DNA of 64,000 nucleotides from Exophiala sp. HKRS030. Taxonomy: Eukaryota; Ascomycota; Eurotiomycetes; Chaetothyriales; Herpotrichiellaceae. Under the pieces are notes generated by a model. That model saw nothing but the letters and a program-made list of their open reading frames with translations. It did no database searches and was not told where the DNA came from. The DNA lies in the NCBI GenBank assembly GCA_023897205.1, contig JAHWDD010000008.1:62001-126000 (forward strand). The letters are read 5' to 3'. Shown here piece after piece: positions 10,561-21,195 of the stretch (position 1 is its first letter; each line of letters opens with the position of its first letter). A program made the position numbers and the translations under genes.

Positions 10561-12742
10561 TGTTTTCCCTGGTGGCGGGAATGTTCTGTCGTGTACAGTA
10601 CTGTACTCCGTAATCGTATGTCCAGCAGGGGGGGGGGAGGGGGGGAATGAGCTCCCGAGCTCTCAGCTCTCTCAAAAAGAAACAAAGGAGAAAAGGACGA
10701 CTCGTCGCGAGTCCCACCACCACAAACCCCCGACGATACAATCACGGTATGTACAGTAACTCCGTAGGGGACACAACGATTATTCCCAGCAATTACCTCT
10801 TGGATTGTGGTTACCAACAAAGAAAAATGGGGGGGGGGAGAGCTTTCGACTGCGAAGGTCTGATGAATTGTGCAGTTCTCGCCATCTCGCTTTGCGGGTC
10901 TAGAAGGTTGCATTGGGTAATGGAATGAAAACAGAATTTCCGCTTGACGTCACTTGGTTGTAGCAAAAGATTAGGCGAAGATCGACAGAGCCTTGTCCCG
11001 GGCCAGCCTCGTTATATCGGAGAATGAGGAAGACGTAGATGGGTCTCCGGGCGAAGGGGAAGAGGATAATAAGGTTTTTGCTGCCCAACACATTGTACCG
11101 GGCCGGTTCGAAACAGAGGATCAACTGTTTTTGCTACTCCGTAACGAGGAGAGAGAGGGAGATGTTTGATTGAAAAGATGCTGGTCACGTCCGTAATTTG
11201 TTCGAATCGAAAGGTTAGGTTGTCTAGGGAGTATATTGCAAGTACTCCTTGATACTCCATGGAACATCGAGCAAACAACCATTGGCAATCAAGAGAGATT
11301 GGAACATGATTGACCCTTGACATCGAGTCAGGGTGATGGTTATTATTATTTGCTTTGCCGGACGGGGTTATCCATGTTGACAATGGCTTTAATCGAAATT
11401 GAAGGAATCATCTTTTCTCGTGCTTACAAGGGACAGTGACAGTGTACGGAGTAGAGCCAGGTAACTCGTACTCCGTACTTGTCCTCGTATTCGTACTCGC
11501 ACTGCCCACCAACATGTACGGGAATTAAATGCGGTCATTACAACCCTTGGCACATTTTTGTATGCACCACAAACCTGCGAATTCTCTCGATTCAGGTTCC
11601 TCCATATCAACCAACATGGCGACTTTCAACGTTACACCAGGTATCATTGATTGATAAATTCAGCCAGCTCCTCCAGGGATCCTCTGATGTTACCAAAAGA
11701 CCCTGGAAATATCCCATGCCAATTGAAGTCGTTGTGCACAAAGAGGAAATTCCATGCGTGCCGGGATTTCACCATGGGCCGTAACCTGGCCACACACCGA
11801 TGAGTTGGCCAAACCCGTGTACGAAGTATTATGTGATGACTCTTTTGTGTGACGGTCCAGGCTCCAAATGTCAGGAAAACAGGTACGTCCACTGTTACTT
11901 CTATCAAGATCTAAACCCTCCATGTGATGAATACACCAAATTTAAAGCATAGTTCAACTGAGACATACGTCTTTGAACGAAAAACATTACCATCATCAAA
12001 CATTCTGAATCTTCCTTCAACTTTTTCTGAGAGACTCTTTGGCAACTTGAATATGACTTTTTGCTAATTCTCGTCTACGCAGGTACGTTGCACAGGGTTC
12101 TTTGGGACGCTGTTGAGTCTTTTCTATTCGTGACCAATACTTGCTGGCCTGCAATGACGGACCTCGATCGCTTGAGAACTCGCCTGTCGATCTGAAATGA
12201 AAGCGAATCGACCCGGATGCTGTACTGATCGTGCGAAAGCCAAGGCCTGTACAGTTAGAGTCTGAAGCAGCACCAATGCCGATCAACGTATGGAGAACAG
12301 AGACCAGAGATTGCTAGCTGGGCTCACTGGACGATTTCCTGCTCGTTTTGTAGTCACGAAGAGTCATTCGGCACTTGGCACCCAGAGGTTGGCTTGCCAA
12401 ATTGTCCATGGTCGCCACGTTGCACGACTTTTTGTGCCACTACAGCTCCGGTCTATCGGATCATACTCCGTGACCTGTGGCGGAGAAACTGTCAGCCGAG
12501 TATGTCTGTTGTGAGCTTCTCAGTTGACCCTCGAGGTCTGTCACCGATAGAAAGCGTCCCCCTTTATTCCGGCACGTGGTGAAGATATCTGGATCTTCGT
12601 TGCTTCATGAGAGGACTCTAGACGGCGCTGATTAAGCGTATCCATGAGATTGATAGCACAAAATGTGTCCCTTGTCTCAATGCCTCGTTATTAGCGCAGA
12701 CGTATCAGCAATGTCAGTTACTCGAACTGCCAGCTTTCGATG
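10561..12742. other. Gene-poor region upstream of the permease
   Basis: I find no convincing gene on either strand. The region holds poly-G runs near 10626-10646 and 10830 and exact copies of the nonamer TACTCCGTA or its complement at 10604, 11135, 11445 and 11469. The first lies 44 bp upstream of the permease ATG and may be promoter-linked. Confidence 0.5.
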
Positions 12743-13087
12743 GCGACAGGTACTACGCACATCCACCTCTACATTACGCACAAGGCGATAACTATCACTG
12801 GAGTATCCGTACCTCCGAAATATTATTCGCCAGGGAGATACTTTTGCAAAACGCACACGACTGGGACCAATTATGTAGTCATTATTACTATCCTTATTTG
12901 GGTCTCGGTGCTCGTCGTTCTCACTGTTCTCAAGAATGTCTGTTAACTTACTTGAACTTTGTCCGTTACTACAGTATTTAACTTATATTGACACTGAGAA
13001 ATGACTGAACAGGTTCGGGGAATGCTTCAGTGATTTCTACCTGGTAGGTATCTTAGGCAGGTTGCCTCGTGCATAATACAAATGTGC
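12743..13087. mobile_element. MITE, copy 2 (diverged, about 345 bp)
   Basis: Homologous to the element at 2353-2591: shared blocks include the CCACCTCT-CATTACGCACAAGGC segment inside the left end, a TGCTCGTC segment and the TTTAACT-ATATTGA segment. The ends are degenerate: left GCGACAGGTACTACGCAC, right (complement) GCACATTTGTATTATGCAC. A perfect 9-bp direct repeat, CTTTCGATG, flanks it at 12734-12742 and 13088-13096, consistent with an 8- to 9-bp target-site duplication as made by hAT-like transposases. There is no coding capacity. Confidence 0.8.
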
Positions 13088-13952
13088 CTTTCGATGATTG
13101 CCTTCTTTTGGCCCAACTGATCCAACCAGCTTAGGCCAGAGGCTGTGTTGTGCCAGTATAGAACAACATGCACAGTTCGCATATCCGAACGGATTTTTGC
13201 AAAGTACTTTCTGCCGAGCGGGCAGTGTGATGAATATCCGTTGCGCGATTATGACAACGTATTCCTTGCGCCCCGTTAATGTGAGGCCATCAGTTGATGG
13301 GCGACACGAACCGAGGACGGGTCACGAGGAGCATCATCCTGCGACGAGAGGCTGCCACGTCAATCATTGCCAGAATGCAGCATGCGTGCTCTATCACCGT
13401 CACAACAGTGTGAGTGGTTGAGCTGCAGCAAAGTTGGAGCTGTTGCAAGCGAAGCGTGGGCGGTCATGTCAGAACCAGACGAATGGCTATGGCCCCTGGT
13501 GATCGCAACCTGGTACGTCCTCGTCCACCCCAAGTCACAGAATGGTACTCCGTACCAGCAACGTATCAAAACTGTGGTGGACCGATGTGACGATGACGCT
13601 GACTCGTTGTCGCCAGCAAGCCTAGGTCGGAGCTAGATGCGTTGGCGGCATGGCCGGCGGGGGCCGCTTGGGGCCGTGATAGGTAAGTGACTGTGATATC
13701 CAAGTCGCTTCTCTGCAGCAGCTTGATGCACGCAGATGGGGCAGTCTGCGTGTTTTTGAGCATCTGATCCTGTTTCCTCCTCTCCCACCTGCGGTGTGAC
13801 TGAGAGAAATGAGAGGCTTGGGTGGACTCAATCAATCCAAACGTGCCAACAACTCCTTGCCGTCTCGCATGCACTCTGGGTTGAGCCCACTTTTTTCGAG
13901 CAAACTCAGCCCACTTCCCTTGGATTTCCTTCCCACCGCCTTTCCCGCTCAC
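13088..13952. other. Intergenic stretch with one TACTCCGTA nonamer
   Basis: Short frames on both strands lack family features. An exact TACTCCGTA copy lies at 13546-13554. I see no gene. Confidence 0.4.
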
Positions 13953-13985
13953 CTCCCTCCCTCCCTCCCTCCCGTTCCTTTAAAT
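13953..13985 (+). promoter_or_regulatory. CT-rich core promoter candidate of the C2H2 gene
   Basis: A perfect CTCC tetranucleotide run (13953-13973) is followed by TTTAAAT. Pyrimidine tracts just upstream of the transcription start are typical of strongly expressed filamentous-fungal genes. If used, it would give a leader of about 1.3 kb before the coding start near 15.3 kb. This is inference. Confidence 0.4.
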
Positions 13986-14149
13986 TCATGCTCACCTCCC
14001 ATCCCAGGGCCAGCACCCTCCTCAATCCAATTTTACTCCTTCTTCTTGCATACAGACGTGAAGAGCACCTCGTCGCCAGTGTGATCTCGACAACTCTTTC
14101 TCTTGCCCAAAACTTTCTCAACACCTCGTCAACACCACAAGGCCACAAT

Positions 14150-15304
14150 ATTATATACCCAGGAGCATTATTATCCCAGGACATCCACATCAGGATCCGG
14201 ACATATCTATATCCCAGGCTCGCGTTGTTTTTGATTTCTTTTCTTCTACACCGAAGCCATATCCCAGGAGACTAGATCCGGAGCTTGCTCTTTTTTTTCA
14301 TTTCAGCCAACAACACGACACCAGCAATAAACAATCCCGTGGATTAGCGTCGAGGTACTACAATCTTTTTTTTTGTCTGCTTGTTTTTCATACTCGCAAC
14401 CCAGAGGATCTTGCCCAGCGGCTTGGAGAGTACACTTCTCTTGGCCGACAGAGCATCCACCAGCTCGTCAGAGTACCATGGTGCGCTCTGCTCACTGAGT
14501 TGTATGACCTTCATCGAATGGTGGGGTTGTCCTCAGCAACTAAAATGATGCATATATTCCCATACTTGAGGCCTTATTATCCCCAGGACAAACTCCACAT
14601 GGAATCCGGGCAAACTTATCCCAGGACAATCCCAGGAAATTCCCAGGACTACTCGCCTTGCACCTTCTTGCGTTGGACATGATGTTTAGTCGACAATCTT
14701 TGATACGAGACTCTGAGCCGGACTCGGTACAAGTGTCATGCCTCGACAAGTGGACATCGTCAATAGACGAATCATGCTCGACATGGCTCCCCAATAATGA
14801 TAACGAAGCTGAATGCTTCTGATCCAATGCCCAGGAATCTCGTTTGTTGTTTATCCAGGACATGGCCAGGAATACATCTCGTCGGCGACCATCCCTAAGA
14901 CTTGATTGTCGCCATCAGACTTTACTTTCACCACATGTACATAGCCGGTTCTCCTGAACAACGTCGTCACATTGACCTATCATTGTCAACTCGGAAAACT
15001 TGTCTCGGAACTCGCTGGGTAAATTCTCGACACCTGGATCTGGTTTCAAATCGGCATTGTTTAATCTGGCCACAATTGTACCGTACTAGAACCCATCACA
15101 GGATATATGCACCTTCTTACCGGACGCGACAGGGCCGCCAATAACAGCTATCATCGACGAATCTCTGGCTGGACCTGTATCCGTCACTCGTTGCCTCACC
15201 CCGCCTCCTACATCAACACAGCAAAATTTGATTCATGTAATGATCCCCGTACTGACTTGTCTCGTGTCGACAGATCGTTCTCCCACTAGAGGATTTGTTT
15301 AACA
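14150..15304 (+). repeat. Leader region with many CCCAGGA heptamers
   Basis: Exact CCCAGGA copies on the plus strand begin at 14158, 14175, 14263, 14582, 14620, 14631, 14642 and 14830, with near copies around 14857 and 14866. They are often preceded by TAT or AT and followed by C. Further copies at 15371, 15730 and 15747 run into the coding region. Several short upstream open frames are present. The one-strand bias suggests a function in RNA or a decayed simple array. Confidence 0.6.
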
Positions 15305-16923
15305 ATGCACGCAAGGAGCAGACAACCTTCAACTCACTTGCGCTCAACCCAAGGATCTTCAAGGCGGATACCCAGGAACAATCCAGGAGTGTCCCATCAG
15401 GAACCCATGGCTTTCACCTCTGCTTCCGTGGATGATTTCATCAATCCCAACTTCACCTTGGCTTCAACATGCGTGTCCATACGCCATCGCTATTTAGGAC
15501 AACATGATGCAGTGCTACCCTCCGGGTACCCTGACAGTGATGATTTCATGATCTCGCCGACTTCAGCAATGAGTTACCCCTCTGTGACTGCCCCGGGCAC
15601 TTATCCTCTCTCCGTGACTTCCAGCCTCAGTGGTTATGATGCCGACCCGGCATATGATGAGTTCTTGACAGATGATGCGCTGTCGAGCAACAACTTCGTG
15701 GATATGAATCTCGTCTCGTCATCACACTACCCAGGACAAATTCAATCCCAGGATGTTATGAACCATGGATATGTGCCATCGGACCTGTCATCGTATAGCC
15801 CCGGGATACTGAACAATGCTTACACCACGGAGATGCCGTTGGCAAACGCCCCATTGACACCACCACCCGAGGAGCAAGTTCACCAGGAACTATTCCACCA
15901 CCAATATGTATCCACTCAGGGCTACTTGGAAGATCCATATCGCACGACCGAGGATGCTCCTCTCTACCGGGCTTCTGCCATGTCGAAGAACCCCAACGCC
16001 TACAGGTCAGCTCACTCCGTGACGTCGGCCCTCGCGACATGCTAACCCACCCTCTACGTAGTGTTACAAAGCGGATAACGATCCAACCAAGGCCAATCCG
16101 ATCCGCCATTGAACGTGACGGCGCCGTGAGTGATTCCGGAAGCTCTCCTTCCACGGACATCCGATCTTCCCAAGAGGATCCATCCGGAGACAAGACCAGG
16201 GTCAGGAACAGTCCACTGTATGATGCCAAACCGGACGAGGATGGATACTTCCACTGTCCCATGGTCAAGGAGCACCAGTGCAAATCGCACAAACCAACCA
16301 AGCAAAAGTGCATCTACAAGTGAGTCCTCTCCAAACTCACTTGCGACAAAGGTGGTGGTCCTGTGCTAATGATATTGACTTGTAACAGCAAATACTTGGA
16401 TTCCCATTTGAGGCCGTACAGATGCCGATTCACGGACAAGCCAGAATGCGAGGATGCCAGGTTTTCATCCAACGCCTGCCTCTTCAGGCACGAACGGGAA
16501 GCCCATGGACTCCACAACCACGGATTCAATCCCTTCTTGTGTAAATTCATGGACTGTGACCGATCCAAACAGGGAAACGGCTTCCCTCGCCGCTGGAACC
16601 AACGTGACCACATGAGACGTGTCCATGACTACGAAGAAAAGGAGACCAAGGATCGCGGCGCCGAACAGAACAAGAGGAGAAAGACCCAGGGAGCGCCCAC
16701 GTCGGCCGCGATGAAGCGCTCTGCGTCGTCGGCTTACTCCAAGGCTCAAGCCATGGCCGGTGCCGCCATCAGCCCCCGGTATGGCGGTCGTGTCAACCAG
16801 GCACGCTACAATGCGCCCGTCATGTACTCTGCTCAGATGAGACCGGAAAAGGTCCAGTACCCCTCCAACATGCCCGACGTGTCTCAGTGCTTGCCTTCGC
16901 GATCCAAGGCCTATCCCGGATGA
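15305..16923 (+). CDS. C2H2 zinc-finger protein, three exons
   Basis: Exons 15305-16005, 16062-16319 and 16389-16923 join in frame (GTCAGC...GTAG, then GTGAGT...ACAG) to give 497 residues; an alternative in-frame ATG at 15407 would give 463 and may be the better start. The N-terminal 300 residues are Ser/Pro/Tyr-rich and look like an activation region. The last 200 contain a Cys/His array: a possible partial finger starting FHCPMV, then YRCRFTDKPEC...FRHEREAH and FLCKFMDC...HMRRVH, followed by a basic KRRK segment likely to be a nuclear signal. This is the usual architecture of fungal C2H2 regulators with irregular fingers. Target genes are unknown. The long CCCAGGA-rich leader upstream hints at translational control. 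Confidence 0.78.
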
Positions 16924-17801
16924 AATGTTGTTGTTTTTTAATGTCTTGTTTGTGAAGTCAAATTTCTCGGAAATCTATCTCTTTGACCTTTTGTCGTCAG
17001 CGCATCTGGAGATGATTTTTTCTTGTCTGCTGTTCTGCCAATTGCAAACCAACTCTGATGATCGTCATCAGCACTGGCCAACCTGTTGCAAAGATCCGGG
17101 GGTTTTCAAACAACATGCAACAGAAGTCAGTCTCTCAGTGCCCGTGAATGATTACTATTGTTTGAACCGACTTTGGGATTCACGAATCAGTGCTGCACAC
17201 ACGTGTACCAGTCACTCTCTTATTATTCCCCTGGACAGGACACGCCCTCCGAGTCAGGGTGTCCCTTTGGATCATTTATTTCCCTGGATCAAGGCCAAAT
17301 TTTATCATCCATGGGATCCGATGGACTTTGTTACATTATTCCGGACACTGTCGACCCAGAACAAAAAAAAAGGACAAAGGTGGAGGAAGAATATGTATGA
17401 ATCAGGAAGGACGATCTTGTGGAATTGAAGGACCCTTCGCCATCAGTGTCCAGTTTGACGTTGTTGTTACAAAAAGTGCTTAGATGTAAACAGCCTCGAA
17501 GGCCATATTTCCCGGGTGTCGGTCCATAGCTTCAGGAATAGTACCAAAGGCAGTACATGAATGTACTCTATGTGCCATTTACGAGAATCTTTGCATACCT
17601 ACCTGAAGTACCTGAAGTCATGCTTAAAGTACTTTGTTTGTTTTCCTAATTTATTACCCCGCGAGATTTTCTTGGGGAATAGTTTTCATATGCCTCGAAT
17701 TCATCTCCAACTCATCATACTGCGTGATATTCTTTTTTAATTTCGAGATCCCATCTGCATATTTCGTTTCGATTTGGGAAAATAAAGGAGGAAGAAAAAG
17801 A
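16924..17801. other. Intergenic region between C2H2 gene and KTI12
   Basis: It contains the C2H2 3' flank, with TTATTCC/CCTGGA-type sequences near 17220-17345, and the KTI12 promoter. No coding feature was found. Confidence 0.4.
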
Positions 17802-19480
17802 ATGCCCGTAAGTGTGACAAACCAAACTCTGTATATCTAGTCGCTCATCCTTTGTTTTCATAGCTCATAATCATCACTGGCCTCCCCTGCTCAGGCAAGA
17901 CTCACCGAGCGCAACAGATCGCCGCCGACCTAGAGAATTATATCGCTTCGTCGGACTCAGTATCTCTGAAGAACAATGATAAGAAGAAAAAGACCGTACA
18001 GATAATTCCTTCACAACACGCATCTGCAGATATATCACCACCTCCACCACCTCCATCACCACCACAAACCAAAGTCGACGACAGCAGCAGCGGCGATCCA
18101 GAACTTGTGAGGGATCACATATACAACAGTGCGGCCCAAGAAAAGACGGCTCGAGCGGCCGAGTTCTCGGCGATCAAGCGGGCGGTGTCGAGGGACAATA
18201 TCGTCATCGCGGACGGATTGAACTACATCAAGGGTTACAGGTATCAGTTGTGGTGCGAGGCGAAAGCCGCAGGGACAAGGTGCTGCGTGGTCCACGTGGC
18301 CGCTCAAGAGGAAGAGTGTAAGAAGTGGAACCGGGAACGTCAGAGGGTATGGGGGAGACGACGGGACGAGAGGGCCGAGGACGAAGATGGTGGGACGGGT
18401 AACGGCAACGGCAACGGCGACGGCGACGCCGGAGGGACAAAAAGGACAAGAAGCAAGGCACAGGGTGAGGCCGTCATGGGTGACCTAGTGCCGGAGAGTC
18501 ACACGGCGATATACGGTGACAGGATCGTGGGAGATTCGAGTCTATCGAGGTCATCAAGTATGGATGGGTTCGGTGGCGAAGACGATGAACTCTCACGACC
18601 ACGACCACAAATCCAACAAGACACCATGACACTCAAGAGTCTGTACATCAGCGACCGAACGGAGCGGGACCACTCAAAGGCCGGGGAGGGGGACTCGACC
18701 ACAAACACAAACGCACCGACACGATCTGGAAATTCCTCTTCTCCTTTGGCGGTACCACCGAGTACCGACATGGTCCCTCCGCCCCCGACAGGTTCCCGAC
18801 CGTATTCATCTTCGACCTTGACCTCCTTGATCATGAGGTACGAACCTCCTTCCCCGTTTTCTCGTTGGGACACTCCCCTCTTCACGGTCCCCTCTGCCGA
18901 TTCCACCCCGCCGAGTCACGACATCTGGACGGCATTGTTCCCTCCTCGGGCGAAACCCACGAGCAAGAAGGCCCCGTCGCAACGACGGACCGCGGCCACC
19001 GAGTCGGCCGCGACCGCAAACTCGACTCGCACAGAACAACAAGACGAAAGGGGAGAAGAGGTGAAGAAACACGCCGCAACCGTCCTCCCCAGAGCCACCG
19101 GTTCAGATGCCCTACAGATCCTGGAGAACGCCACCATGGAAGTGGTCAAACATCTCCTGGCCAGAGCCAGGGAGACTGGTGTGGCAGACGTCGATTGTTG
19201 TGGGGATGTCGACCTCTTTTTGATCCCATCGACCACCGGTACTACCACCGCCGACGGCGACGCTCGTGGTCCCGGGGACGCCGCCGGAGGTTACGAAAAT
19301 CTGACCCTCTACGTCCCTTCGACGGTCGCCCTGTCTCAACCTTTACTACAACGACTCAGGCGCACATACACGCAGATCCAGAGAGGTGGGATCGCCCACG
19401 GTCAAGGTTACGTCAAGGGTCGACGGGCGGTGATCAAGGGATTTGTCGGATTTCTCGAGAACGAATGGAACGATGACTGA
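17802..19480 (+). CDS. KTI12: KTI12 family Elongator-associated protein (P-loop)
   Basis: The first exon encodes only Met-Pro (17802-17807). A 56-bp intron (GTAAGT...CATAG) follows and the second exon runs 17864-19480, 540 residues in total. The junction rebuilds the family start MPLIIITGLPCSGKT with the Walker A loop at residues 8-15. IVIADGLNYIKGYRYQLWCEAK matches the KTI12/PSTK kinase fold, and the C-terminus with RRTYTQIQRG fits the family. KTI12 binds Elongator and tRNA and supports wobble-uridine (mcm5) modification. The protein is far longer than yeast KTI12 (about 310 residues) because of acidic, Ser/Thr- and Gly/Asn-rich insertions at about 85-115 and 190-370. Because the first exon is six coding bases long, automatic gene finders could miss the true start. 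Confidence 0.88.
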
Positions 19481-19582
19481 ACGATACTAACCCCCCGTGA
19501 CGCACGTGTAAAATCAATGAAAGAACCCGACGAAAATAATAGTACCTGGGTGAATGTTGAAACGAAAGGTTTCGACTGTAGA

Positions 19583-19614
<32 letters not shown>

Positions 19615-20601
19615 CACCACCACCATCGCATATCAGGTGGCGTCATGTCGTGAAGGGGAAAGTAATGTAATCCAACTTGATACTTCATACGTTGATACTT
19701 AATATGGGACTACTTCATACCTTTGGGGAAGAAGAATTTCCCCAGGTCATTTCTGAATTGAACGCCAAATCTTTTCACACCGAAGCAATGCATCGTCCAA
19801 GAGGGAAATCCCGCTACCCAGTGTCCAAACAAAAAAACATGTGAATATCGCCCAAAAACCAAAACGTCCAAAGAACCAAACATTCTCATATGATAAGAAC
19901 CCTTGACAGGCGCAACAAACAAAAAGAAAAAAGCCAAGTAGGTGCCGATTTGTTGTGTATATTCCGTCTAAAATAAAACGAGGTCGGTCTAAGGACAAGC
20001 TTTGAATCTGGACATTCGGACGTTCGTTCCCTTATTATTATCATTGACATGGCAACATAATCATCGGATTGGTCGGGGAGGGGTATAAAGAAATAAATAA
20101 GAAATGTCGACAAAAGCTATGAGACGAGGTAATGAGCTGAGATGAGAATGAAAATAAATCCCCGAGGTAAAGCGTATATGGTCGTAAAGGCGTGAGTTAA
20201 AAAAAAATTGTGGTGTGGTTGAGTGTGGAGGCAAGACAAAAACTTGTCCTTTGCAGTAGGAAATTCAACCATCTGCGTGGTAGACTCGAGATGTGGTACC
20301 AACTCGCGTGTGGTGATGTTCTGTCGGAGAAAGAGAGATTATGCTCTGAGTGGTGTCATCATATGTCAGGGACATGTCACGTTTTAATTTTCCACCCTCG
20401 GAGAGTAGATTTTTGAGTCGTGGGCTGAGGAGATTACTGCGTGCTGTTTATCAGATGAATGCCTCATGATTCGACAAACAATCCCGAAAACGACCCCAGC
20501 AACAATTTGTATGTTGCAGACAATTAGCGTTTTCATGGCCGTGTCTCGCGAAAAGAAAAACTGTTGGTCTGAGTTTCGGCGGCGGCTGCGGCTGCTGCTG
20601 T
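19481..20601. other. Convergent intergenic region between KTI12 and the Q-rich gene
   Basis: Facing 3' ends are separated by about 1.1 kb. Besides the trinucleotide repeat just after KTI12, I see A-rich and T-rich 3' UTR-like sequence and no gene. Confidence 0.4.
19584..19624 (+). repeat. (ACT)n(ACC)n microsatellite
   Basis: About seven ACT units pass into about seven ACC/CAC units, roughly 100 bp after the KTI12 stop and therefore likely in its 3' UTR. Confidence 0.85.
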
Positions 20602-21195
20602 CTATAGCGAGACGTCACCCAGATCTCTCATGAGACAGGCAATCTGGGCGCGTTTGGCTGCCTCGGCAAGAAAATCAGGTGGCAATTGGCCTGGATTCAG
20701 TGCCTGTCCGTGGATGGGGTGCTCTTGCGACATGGAATTGGTGTGTGGATGTAGCTGGTGATGCATCTGAGGTTGTTCCTTCTGTTGCGATGGTCCCTGA
20801 TACGATTGTTGTCGTTGCTGAGCCTGGAAGCTGAGGTGGGATTGCTGAGAAGAGTACGGATTTGGTTGAGAATGCGATCGGGCGAAAAATGGCTCCAACT
20901 CTGCCGTCGATGGCGAAGGTAAAGGAGCATGGGCGTAGGATTGTTGTTGCTGCTGCTGCTGTTGTTGTTGGAGAGGCATGAAGAGCGATTGCATTTGGTG
21001 CTGAGGCTGCTGAGATACTTGTGCGTGTTGCGGCTCCGCGGCTTGAAGGCCGTCACTGACAGGACTTGGGTGCGAACTTGTCGATGTGCTTGAAGACTGT
21101 GAGAAACCGCGTGCAAATGAAGGCGCTGGAAGATTGTTTCTATGTTGTTCTTGTAGATGTGATATCCGAGCGCTTCGTCTTGGGTAGTTGCTCAT
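20602..21195 (-). CDS. Q-rich fungal protein of unknown function, 197 aa
   Basis: One exon. The N-terminus MSNYPRRSARI is basic; the middle is disordered and rich in Gln, Ser, Pro and His, with a run of ten Gln at about residues 76-85 encoded by CAG/CAA codons. The C-terminus, LPPDFLAEAAKRAQIACLMR followed by DLGDVSL, is clearly more ordered and predicts an amphipathic helix. I recall similar tails in uncharacterised filamentous-ascomycete proteins, but no function. The 5' flank (21196-21909) is strongly pyrimidine-rich on the coding strand and remains open in another frame, consistent with a long 5' UTR. Confidence 0.65.
   Translation of the reverse strand: MSNYPRRSARISHLQEQHRNNLPAPSFARGFSQSSSTSTSSHPSPVSDGLQAAEPQHAQVSQQPQHQMQSLFMPLQQQQQQQQQQSYAHAPLPSPSTAELEPFFARSHSQPNPYSSQQSHLSFQAQQRQQSYQGPSQQKEQPQMHHQLHPHTNSMSQEHPIHGQALNPGQLPPDFLAEAAKRAQIACLMRDLGDVSL

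Noticed and set aside
14300..15290. Short upstream frames in the C2H2 leader as separate genes
   Set aside because: Each is under about 110 codons with no protein character; at most they are upstream open frames.
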